Positions 1-4,801 of a stretch of DNA of 6,752 bases are shown piece by piece. Below the pieces are notes generated by a model that made no database searches, was not told the DNA's origin, and was given only the letters and a program-made list of their open reading frames with translations. Both the position numbers and the translations under genes were made by a program. The first letter of the stretch is position 1. Every line of letters begins with the position of its first letter. Source of the stretch: Candidatus Latescibacterota bacterium (lineage in GTDB: Bacteria; Latescibacterota; 4484-107); the NCBI GenBank assembly GCA_030613045.1, contig JAUWMS010000137.1, forward strand, positions 1 through 6,752, written 5' to 3'.

Positions 1-526
1 CCTGGATTCGCTCCAGCGCCTCCCGAACCGCCTTTCTGCGGAGGCTCAACAACCCCTTCGCGCGCGTGTTCATCATGACCACGTAGGGCCTGTATTGCTC
101 GAAAGCCCACTTGTACACCTCATCCGAGGCGTATCGTTTCATCAAATCGAAGACCCGCAAGTTGCGATCCGTGTCGCGCGCGACGCCTTCGTATTCCTCC
201 AACACGAAGCAAGCGAGGTACCGATGATAGTATTGAACGGCCTCCAATTGAAGCTTCACGCAATCTTCGGCCTCCAATCGAAACTGCGCGTCCGTCCCAT
301 ATCGGGCTTTATGTTCCCGAATCAACGAAAAGTAATATTCCAAAAGCGACGGCTTCCCATAAACCCGCTTGCCATCCGGTCGCCCCGAAAGCTCCATCTG
401 AACAAGCCCCATGTCCATCCTCGTCTGAATCCTGGGCCTTCCATCCGTCCCCATAATTCGCCGGACCCGAATCTCACCGGGCTTATACTCCCATCCCTCA
501 AGGACCCGAGCAATGTCTTTGCTCAT
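1..526 (-). CDS. Conserved protein of unknown function, 5' part (175 codons)
   Basis: The frame is open from the ATG at 526 to the left edge without a stop, so the 3' end is missing. The start is supported by GGAG eight bases upstream and a sigma70-like promoter about 90 bases upstream. The visible protein is soluble, with no signal peptide or membrane segment. It opens MSKDIARVLEGWEYKPGEI, followed by a segment with RIQTRMDMGLVQMELSGRPD at about residues 32-51, then YYFSLIREH, then a tyrosine-rich helical stretch (LEAVQYYHRYLACFVLEEYE, about 96-115). From memory, the 'iQmRlDlGllQMe..GRPDG...LLeYy' pattern marks a family widespread in Planctomycetota and some candidate phyla and often labelled a UvrB/UvrC (UVR) motif protein. 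Any UVR motif would start near or beyond the left edge (ALERIQ), so I cannot see it. The coding region is firm; the family is from recall; the function is unknown. Confidence 0.85.
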   Translation of the reverse strand, partial: MSKDIARVLEGWEYKPGEIRVRRIMGTDGRPRIQTRMDMGLVQMELSGRPDGKRVYGKPSLLEYYFSLIREHKARYGTDAQFRLEAEDCVKLQLEAVQYYHRYLACFVLEEYEGVARDTDRNLRVFDLMKRYASDEVYKWAFEQYRPYVVMMNTRAKGLLSLRRKAVREALERIQ

Positions 527-617
527 CGTGTATTCTCCAAAACAAGCGTCGTCTCGCAGTTCCTTTCGGCATCCATCCGTTGTTCCAGGCCTCCCTGTCC
601 TCCCTGTCTTCTGTTCA

Positions 618-646
618 AACATAACATCTGGACCGGATCAAGTCAA
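618..646 (-). promoter_or_regulatory. Sigma70-type promoter for the gene at 526-1
   Basis: On the minus strand TTGACT (646-641) is followed after exactly 17 bases by TATGTT (623-618). These match the -35 consensus at 5 of 6 positions and the -10 at 4 of 6. Transcription would begin near 611, leaving a leader of about 85 nt before the ATG at 526. No operator is evident around it. Confidence 0.6.
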
Positions 647-784
647 GAGAAAAGTCCTCCGGGAAAAATCCATCGTCCAACAAAGAGGCCCCATCCAAAA
701 AACACCCGGCGCGTTGCGTTCCCCGCGTCCCTTCGGCGCCTATTCTGAAAACGAGAGGAGCCACTTGCAAAACGTTCCTCAGAT

Positions 785-819
785 GAGATGGCGCCCGGTA
801 CTTCGTGCCTTGCAATGAC
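785..819. repeat. REP-like dispersed-repeat remnant (GTCATTGC..GGCACGAAG..CATCTC)
   Basis: Read on the minus strand, GTCATTGCAAGGCACGAAG is followed by TACC and ends in CATCTC. From memory it matches a dispersed intergenic element of the form GTCATTGCGAGG..CGAAG..CC..GCAATCTC seen in many bacterial genomes and metagenomes. Its core GGCAC-GAA-GTACC is a small hairpin with one mismatch. Only one copy is in the window, so dispersal cannot be shown here. Confidence 0.4.
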
Positions 820-895
820 AATAATAAAGTCGTTTTGTCGATGTGAGCGGAGTTGCGTCCCCTCGTTTTTCCGGATTTTGCATGTGGCTGAAGGG

Positions 896-934
896 AAATA
901 AAAAAAGGGGAGCCGAAAACATTCCGGTTCCCCT
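896..934 (-). terminator. Intrinsic terminator of the HisKA-like gene
   Basis: On the minus strand the arms are AGGGGAACCG (934-925) and CGGCTCCCCT (915-906), with a nine-base loop. They form a 10-position stem with one A-C mismatch. It is followed directly by TTTTTTTATTT (906-896), a classic U-tract. It lies about 30 bases past the stop codon at 962. On the plus strand the hairpin has no T run after it, so it acts on minus-strand transcripts. Confidence 0.85.
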
Positions 935-961
935 AAGACTTACTACAACGGGCTAAAAAAA

Positions 962-1723
962 CTACCCGACAGATACACTCGCCCGATCAAGATCCACAAT
1001 CTGCTGCTTCCCGACATAAGGCTTCGTCTTGTATTGCTTGAAGTTCCCGATCTTTCGCACCAACTCCGCCATCCGTTCGGAGCTCTCCCAAATACTTTTG
1101 ATCATCCTATAGCCCGGATCCTCCGCATCCATAGTTTTCAGAAGCAGTTCCGTCTTCCCCATGATCACGCACAGCGGCTGATTCAGCTCGTGATTAACCG
1201 CGCCCACCATCTCCTCGATCGCGCCCTCCTTCGCCGTTTGAATCATCCGATTCTGCTCCCGCCTTAACCTTCTATGCAACGATTCGAGGCTGCTCATTTC
1301 CGCCGCCAAACGGCGATTCGCCGCCAGAACGACCTCGATGGTGCGCTTCTCATCCGAGATCGTCCGGGAGCTTTTCAGTGACTCCTCGACGGCCTCCACC
1401 AATTTCTTCCTATCCGCCGACGACTTCAGCACACCACCCAAAACCTTGCGCGTATCCCCGGAACCCTCAACCGTCGGACGAAACCTCCATTGCACAATCG
1501 CGATATCGGGATCGAACGCCCGAATTCCCTTCAAAGAGATCGCCTCCTCTTCGCTCTCAGGAGAACACACCACCACGCCGACCTCCCCCCCTCCGAGAAT
1601 GCGCATGGCCTCGTCCTCATTCGATGCAACCTCCACATCGAATCCGGCCTCACACAGGGTCCGTTCGACCTCATCCGTGCGTGCTCGACCCTTATATAGA
1701 ATTAATACCTTCGGACGATCCAC
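962..1723 (-). CDS. Pseudo-receiver/coiled-coil/HisKA protein lacking an ATPase domain (253 aa)
   Basis: Residues about 5-118 have the length and alternating strand/helix pattern of a response-regulator receiver (KVLILY at the start, GVLKSS near K100). The acidic pair expected after the first strand is absent, and the phospho-acceptor Asp position reads VVVCSPES, so it is probably not phosphorylated. Residues about 120-165 look like a helical linker or coiled coil. Residues about 165-230 are a HisKA (DHp) hairpin with an intact H-box, AVNHELNQPL, putting the candidate phospho-acceptor at His178. No N, G1, F or G2 box follows: the protein ends KTKPYVGKQQIVDLDRAS plus four residues. The end is natural, with a TAG stop and a terminator. 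The GTG start at 1723 is chosen for the strong Shine-Dalgarno. It is cytosolic, with no membrane segment. A CRP-like operator lies upstream. I infer a signalling adaptor or phosphotransfer/dimerisation partner; the partner is unknown. Confidence 0.85.
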   Translation of the reverse strand: MDRPKVLILYKGRARTDEVERTLCEAGFDVEVASNEDEAMRILGGGEVGVVVCSPESEEEAISLKGIRAFDPDIAIVQWRFRPTVEGSGDTRKVLGGVLKSSADRKKLVEAVEESLKSSRTISDEKRTIEVVLAANRRLAAEMSSLESLHRRLRREQNRMIQTAKEGAIEEMVGAVNHELNQPLCVIMGKTELLLKTMDAEDPGYRMIKSIWESSERMAELVRKIGNFKQYKTKPYVGKQQIVDLDRASVSVG

Positions 1724-1727
1724 CGGA

Positions 1728-1737
1728 CCTCCTCCTT
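1728..1737 (-). promoter_or_regulatory. Ribosome binding site that fixes the GTG start at 1723
   Basis: AAGGAGGAGG on the minus strand lies 4-7 bases before the GTG at 1723, depending on which AGGAGG pairs. It falls inside the longer open frame that begins with TTG at 1753, which argues that the upstream TTG is not used. Confidence 0.75.
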
Positions 1738-1846
1738 CTATCTTGCGCAACAATCAATAACAACACTATCGCGAAATGCGGGCCATCCATGCAAGCAGGT
1801 CACACGCAGATCAAACACCATTACGCATTTCCCGAACACCCTGATA

Positions 1847-1918
1847 CAGCAAAAAAGCGCCACAAGGTAAGCATACTTCTTCTTTTTTGCTGTGACCCAA
1901 ATCACACATCAGCAAAAA
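1847..1918. repeat. Three-arm inverted/direct repeat CAGCAAAAA around the operator
   Basis: CAGCAAAAAA occurs at 1847-1856, its exact reverse complement TTTTTTGCTG at 1883-1892, and CAGCAAAAA again at 1910-1918. The middle arm can therefore pair with either neighbour, giving two mutually exclusive stems with loops of 26 and 17 bases. The right-hand pair encloses and partly overlaps the TGTGA-N6-TCACA palindrome. Neither stem is followed by a U-tract in a way that makes a normal terminator. Confidence 0.7.
1891..1906. promoter_or_regulatory. CRP/FNR-family operator, perfect TGTGA-N6-TCACA
   Basis: TGTGACCCAAATCACA has both half-sites identical to the Escherichia coli CRP consensus. It lies 168 bases upstream of the GTG at 1723 and 48 bases downstream of the 58-codon gene's stop, so it most likely controls the HisKA-like gene. 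A possible -10, TATGCT, is at 1875-1870 on the minus strand; a start near 1863 would place the operator centre about 35 bases upstream, close to class II activator geometry but also compatible with repression. The promoter is uncertain. The same half-sites are used by several CRP/FNR/Dnr-type regulators, so the effector cannot be named. Confidence 0.55.
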
Positions 1919-1953
1919 CACCCCGCCGTACCTTCTAACGCCTTGAGAAAGAG

Positions 1954-2130
1954 TCAAAAGCACACTCTCCTGTCATAGTCCTCGTACATCTGTCGAGCCA
2001 TTCTCCTCATCACTTCGGCCTGCTTTCTTTTCCCCTTGATGGCATAGTCCAACGCCAAATACGCCATCTTGTTCAGCATCTGCCGCATCGCCTCAGTCGG
2101 CGACATATTCCGTCTGGCTCCATCGGACAT
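1954..2130 (-). CDS. Small unrecognised protein, 58 aa
   Basis: ATG at 2130 is preceded by AGGAGG (2141-2136) with a five-base spacer, the best-formed Shine-Dalgarno/start combination in this part of the window. The frame ends with TGA at 1954. The protein is basic and very rich in Met, Arg and Lys. It is predicted helical, with segments such as PTEAMRQMLNKMAYLALDYA (11-30) and KQAEVMRRMARQMYEDYD (36-53); seven-spaced hydrophobic residues suggest an amphipathic or coiled-coil helix. There is no signal peptide or membrane helix and I recognise no family. It follows the 46-codon ORF by 27 bases, and the CRP-like operator begins 48 bases after its stop. It could be a small regulator or partner protein; no function is assigned. 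Confidence 0.7.
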   Translation of the reverse strand: MSDGARRNMSPTEAMRQMLNKMAYLALDYAIKGKRKQAEVMRRMARQMYEDYDRRVCF

Positions 2131-2157
2131 CGTGTCCTCCTCATGAAAAACGGGTCC

Positions 2158-2298
2158 TTATGGCACTTTTTCCTGAGCCTTTCCCAATCGCTCGCCGAGG
2201 CACCAAGCACGTAAACTTCTTCCCTCCGGGGAATACCTCTCCGCAGCCTTTGCGAGAAAATAAGAAAAACTCAGTACGAACTCAAAGAGGACGTCCAT
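2158..2298 (-). CDS. Possible small protein, 46 aa
   Basis: ATG at 2298, stop TAA at 2158. The product begins MDVLFEFVLSFSYFLAKAAE, continues RYSPEGRSLRAWCLGERLGK and ends AQEKVP. The first half is hydrophobic (residues 2-16), perhaps a short membrane-associated helix, and the second half is basic. It is co-directional with the peptidase gene (stop at 2367) and with the 58-codon gene, from which it is separated by 27 bases. No good Shine-Dalgarno precedes the ATG (only GTGGG), and a 10-bp hairpin sits 10 bases upstream of the ATG, so translation would be weak or controlled. The alternative is an untranslated leader of the 58-codon gene. Existence is tentative and the family is unknown. Confidence 0.4.
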   Translation of the reverse strand: MDVLFEFVLSFSYFLAKAAERYSPEGRSLRAWCLGERLGKAQEKVP

Positions 2299-2308
2299 CC
2301 CACAACGA

Positions 2309-2332
2309 TAGAGAAGCCCTCAGACTTCTCTA
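2309..2332 (-). other. Stable RNA hairpin ahead of the 46-codon ORF
   Basis: On the minus strand TAGAGAAGTC-TGAG-GGCTTCTCTA forms a 10-bp stem with a four-base loop. One position is a G-U pair in minus-strand RNA but would be a C-A mismatch in plus-strand RNA, which favours function in the leftward transcript. No T run follows, so it is not a standard intrinsic terminator. It could be an RNA-stability or processing element after the peptidase gene, or could affect translation of the small ORF starting at 2298. Confidence 0.5.
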
Positions 2333-2366
2333 CGTTCATCGGAACCGTGCAAACGAACCTTTAGGT

Positions 2367-3284
2367 TTATTCCCACATAGCTTCCTCCATTTCCCACGCC
2401 CGAATCACCCGTCTCGTCCGAATGCGCTTGATTAGATAAATCCCCAAAAAAAGCGCCGACACCCCCATCCAAAACCAGGGCCCTTCGACCAAAACAAGCA
2501 CCAGATTGTAGCGATCCTTCGCATACCGCTCCCACGCCTCAAAAAAAACCTCAAGGCGCATGCCCGCCACCTGCGCGAATGCCTCCTCGAAACCCGATCC
2601 GGACTGCATCGCCCGGACGAGCTTCCGAGGGGCATCCGGTCCCCCGAGTTCGCATAGAAAAAGCACGGCGAGATAACTTTCCACGTAAGCCAATTGCGCC
2701 TTGGTGCTCCGAAAGGACAGCATCTCACCGATCCGGTCCAATGCAATCATCCTTCCCAAAAGCACCGCCCGGGCCATTCGAAGCGTCTGTTCCATCCGCC
2801 ATTCCCCGCTCTGCCTCATCGCCCCCCCCTCATCGAACCACCGGGGCACCCTTTTTTCTCCAAGCGCCCGACGAAGGCACACGTGCGACAATTCGTGCCG
2901 AAGGACCTCCCGCAATCGGGCGCTCCCCTCCGAGGACGCACGAATCACAATCACCCCCCGCTCAGGAAATGCACATCCTCCTCCCCAATCCGGGCTCCGT
3001 CCCCCGGTCAACCGATTGAACGCCTCATCCGACGGGGGGAGAAACACGCGCACGCGCGCGGCGCCTTCGTATCCAACACCCATCGCCACCTCCTCGTACA
3101 CCGCCTCCACCACATCGGATGCCTCCGATGCCAAGGATTCATACCCCGGACGAAAAAAGACCGAACCCCGGTCGGATCTCAGACACGACCAGTTGGAATT
3201 TTCCGACGGCACCTCCCCACACGCTTCGCCCTCCGCAAGCGAGACCAACAACCACAGGACAAACCCGATCCTGAGCACCTTCAT
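2367..3284 (-). CDS. Exported, membrane-anchored zinc metallopeptidase of the MA-like type (305 aa)
   Basis: This is a predicted gluzincin-type zinc peptidase. HELSH at residues 130-134 gives the HExxH zinc ligands and catalytic Glu, and PRWFDEGGA places the third ligand at Glu152, as in Peptidase_MA-like domains. Downstream, AYVESYLAVLFL (about 199-210) and the EEAFAQVAGMRLEVFFEAWE block (about 233-252) fit the usual helical tail of this family. The ATG at 3284 gives a typical signal sequence (MKVLRIGFVLWLLVSLAEGE) with no lipobox. A C-terminal membrane helix at about 261-286 is followed by an Arg-rich tail (KRIRTRRVIR), so the catalytic domain should face the periplasm or outside. The Shine-Dalgarno GGAGG is 14 bases upstream, unusually far, immediately after the upstream terminator's T run. 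An in-frame GTG at 3326 falls inside that hairpin and lacks a ribosome site. Substrate unknown. Confidence 0.85.
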   Translation of the reverse strand: MKVLRIGFVLWLLVSLAEGEACGEVPSENSNWSCLRSDRGSVFFRPGYESLASEASDVVEAVYEEVAMGVGYEGAARVRVFLPPSDEAFNRLTGGRSPDWGGGCAFPERGVIVIRASSEGSARLREVLRHELSHVCLRRALGEKRVPRWFDEGGAMRQSGEWRMEQTLRMARAVLLGRMIALDRIGEMLSFRSTKAQLAYVESYLAVLFLCELGGPDAPRKLVRAMQSGSGFEEAFAQVAGMRLEVFFEAWERYAKDRYNLVLVLVEGPWFWMGVSALFLGIYLIKRIRTRRVIRAWEMEEAMWE

Positions 3285-3303
3285 CGTACCGGACCAAGCC
3301 TCC

Positions 3304-3375
3304 AAAAAAAACAGCCACAACGTCACGAAGACACGAAAACATGCGGTTCTTTGTGTCTTTGTGCTTTAAGTGGCT
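3304..3375 (-). terminator. Long imperfect hairpin terminator, also in the peptidase leader
   Basis: Minus-strand arms AGCCAC (3375-3370) and GTGGCT (3318-3313) close an imperfect stem. It continues through CACAAAGACACAAAG on one side and CTTCGTGTC-type sequence on the other, with several mismatches or wobbles. After GTGGCT comes G and eight T (3311-3304). It lies 135 bases past the stop at 3510, so it should terminate the nadK cluster. The peptidase ribosome site begins on the next base (3303), so that mRNA must come from read-through or from a promoter at or before the hairpin. The arms resemble heptameric CACGAAGACACGAAG repeats found dispersed between genes in many bacteria (recalled). 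Confidence 0.65.
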
Positions 3376-3396
3376 GCTTCGGGGTGAATATACTAA

Positions 3397-3424
3397 TTTC
3401 ACGTTCCACGGATCACTCGTCACG
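3397..3424. repeat. Four degenerate 7-bp tandem units (NNYCACG)
   Basis: TTTCACG, TTCCACG, GATCACT and CGTCACG lie head to tail at 3397-3424, sharing a YCAC core at a period of seven; read on the minus strand they are CGTGA-type heptads. They lie in the 225-base spacer between the stop at 3510 and the peptidase start. That spacer otherwise contains only the terminator and no supported ORF. Such decayed CGTGA-type arrays recur between genes of unrelated bacteria; origin and role are unknown. Confidence 0.5.
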
Positions 3425-3509
3425 CGCTTCCATCTATATCAAATACGTGCCCCTTCACGTAAAATTTTCTGAGCATGTCTGAAGGGCGCCGCAGTGAAGA
3501 AAGAACGTG

Positions 3510-4766
3510 TCAAGGAGAGTCGGAATACCAAGCATAAATGGCGGAAGTGAATCGTTCGGCAGCCTTAGAACCCGCATCAATGCCGTGATCCTCCCAAAAT
3601 TTCCGAATGGTCCTGTGCGCCTCCTCCCACACGGAAACTTCCTCCAACTGCGCCATCAGCATCTCGTAGATCTCCCGGTCTTTTGCAAACAGTTTCCGAA
3701 TAAAATACCGTTCCTCCTTTTCATCCCCCCTCTTCTCCAACACCCCCTCCGGCCTTTCCACTACATCAAACACTTCCTCCTCTTCCTCCACACGCGAACC
3801 GACCGGCGCTGCCGCTTCGGAACTTTCCTCCACACCCGGACTATGCGATTCCGCCTCCTCCGATTCTTCGTCCGCCTCCTCCTCGTCTTCCCGCGCGTCG
3901 CCTTCGTGCTCATCCCCCAGGGTTTCTTCTCCCTCGTTCTCTCCGAACCTGCCGATCTCCTCCCCCGCCTCCAAAGACCACGGCTCCGTCTCTGTCTCCC
4001 CGGCCTCATCAAGATGCCCCGTCATCTCCAGAATCCGACGCACCTGCCCCAAGGTCAAACGCTCCCGCCCCAACATCTGCTCCACCTTGATCACACGGGC
4101 CTGATCCCTCATCCGGTAATAGTTCAAAATGTGCTCAATAATATCCAGATCTATCTCATCCCCGTCCTCCGCATGCCGCTGTTTCAGAAACTCCAGAGTA
4201 GTCGTTGCCGCGTTTATAACCAACTCCACGGCATCGGTCGCCAGTTCCTTATCCTCAATCCCCTGAAGCACGCCCACCAGGGTCTCCCGGTCCATCACCT
4301 CCTCCGCATGCTCCGCTGCATAAGCCTTTACACCCGCTTCGTAAAACGCCTGCACCGGAAGCTTCGGAAAGGCCTCGACCAACTCGGCCACAGACAGCGT
4401 CCCCTCCTTCGGAAGGAAGAATTGAACCATAGCCTCCACGGGACGTATCCGAAGCATCGTCTCCCAACGTATCTGCTCCTCAACGACCTGTTCGATCTGC
4501 GTTTTGGGAAACATGGTCACATCCAACAACACATCGTCCAACCGCTCCAGGATAACCTTCACACGGGGATGATCGTAGCTCAGCCCACTATCCGTCCGCC
4601 TTTTTTGCTCCCGTTCCAACGAGGCCTTCGCCTGAGCCGTCAACCACTGGGTCAACAGCGGAGCAATCCCCTTCTCCTTGATCTGCCCCAACTCCACAAA
4701 ATCCATGCCATCCGTCAACCGTTCCACCAACAGCGACTTCACGCGCTCCATCCGTTCCTTTAACAT
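3510..4766 (-). CDS. Unrecognised helical protein with long acidic linker (418 aa)
   Basis: Start at the ATG at 4766, chosen because GGAGGAGG lies seven bases upstream; the frame is open further but has no ribosome site there. Stop TGA at 3510. Residues 1-250 look all-helical and soluble, opening MLKERMERVKSLLVERLTDG. Residues about 253-350 are a low-complexity Glu/Asp/Gly/Ser linker (for example AREDEEEADEESEEAES at 291-307), probably disordered. Residues about 351-418 form a compact aromatic-rich C-terminal domain (YFIRKLFAKDREIYEMLMAQ ... RFTSAIYAWYSDSP). There is no signal peptide, membrane helix or catalytic motif I recognise. It begins 35 bases after nadK and is followed by the terminator at 3375-3304, so it is probably the last gene of a dxs-nadK transcript. 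The tripartite shape suggests a scaffold or binding protein, but that is inference only. Confidence 0.88.
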   Translation of the reverse strand: MLKERMERVKSLLVERLTDGMDFVELGQIKEKGIAPLLTQWLTAQAKASLEREQKRRTDSGLSYDHPRVKVILERLDDVLLDVTMFPKTQIEQVVEEQIRWETMLRIRPVEAMVQFFLPKEGTLSVAELVEAFPKLPVQAFYEAGVKAYAAEHAEEVMDRETLVGVLQGIEDKELATDAVELVINAATTTLEFLKQRHAEDGDEIDLDIIEHILNYYRMRDQARVIKVEQMLGRERLTLGQVRRILEMTGHLDEAGETETEPWSLEAGEEIGRFGENEGEETLGDEHEGDAREDEEEADEESEEAESHSPGVEESSEAAAPVGSRVEEEEEVFDVVERPEGVLEKRGDEKEERYFIRKLFAKDREIYEMLMAQLEEVSVWEEAHRTIRKFWEDHGIDAGSKAAERFTSAIYAWYSDSP

Positions 4767-4773
4767 AATGGTT

Positions 4774-4781
4774 CCTCCTCC
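4774..4781 (-). promoter_or_regulatory. Ribosome binding site fixing the ATG at 4766
   Basis: GGAGGAGG on the minus strand, seven bases before the ATG, lies wholly in the 35-base gap after the nadK stop. It rules in the 4766 start over the longer frame running back to 4832, which would overlap nadK. Confidence 0.75.
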
Positions 4782-4801
4782 GAACATCCAAGAGATACCG
4801 G

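Larger units (their letters stand above)
527..895. other. Intergenic spacer upstream of the left-hand gene
   Basis: This stretch between the left gene and the HisKA gene's terminator holds no convincing gene. It contains the promoter at 618-646, a 9-bp unit (CCTCCCTGT) repeated twice in tandem at 590-607 in the presumed 5' leader, and a REP-like remnant at 785-819. A weak terminator-like fold also lies here: arms 708-712/736-740 with a six-base T run at 702-697 on the minus strand. The 68- and 101-codon frames crossing it have no Shine-Dalgarno and no recognisable protein character. Confidence 0.6.

Noticed and set aside
697..740. Possible intrinsic terminator in the left spacer
   Set aside because: Only five closing base pairs around a 23-base loop, and five bases separate the stem from the six-T run; there is also no gene immediately upstream that needs it.
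95..748. 217-codon plus-strand frame and other long plus-strand frames at 1338-1938, 2694-3482, 5051-5788 and 5730-6503
   Set aside because: All are antisense to genes with recognisable motifs or good starts, and their translations are Pro/Arg/His/Ser-rich without family features.
615..821. 68-codon minus-strand ORF in the left spacer
   Set aside because: No Shine-Dalgarno; it overlaps both the REP-like remnant and the promoter of the next gene.
1724..1753. TTG start at 1753 for the HisKA-like gene
   Set aside because: It would translate through the strong Shine-Dalgarno at 1737-1728, and nothing upstream of the TTG looks like a ribosome site.
1847..1862. Sigma54-like TGGCGC...TTTTGC element upstream of the HisKA-like gene
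   Set aside because: The GG-to-GC spacing is one base shorter than the strict -24/-12 geometry, and the GC end belongs to the CAGCAAAAAA repeat arm.
2210..2270. Cyclic-di-GMP (GEMM)-like riboswitch suggested by CGCAAAGGCTGCGG on the minus strand
   Set aside because: The paired helices and the second conserved receptor segment are not found, and the sequence reads better as part of the 46-codon ORF.
3285..3326. GTG start at 3326 for the peptidase
   Set aside because: It lies inside the terminator hairpin and has no ribosome site; starting at 3284 gives a clean signal peptide.
3507..4763. 418-codon open frame on the plus strand
   Set aside because: Antisense shadow of the acidic-linker gene: the same span read backwards, giving a Leu/Pro/His/Arg-rich translation with no domains. 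The minus-strand frame has the Shine-Dalgarno and protein-like composition.
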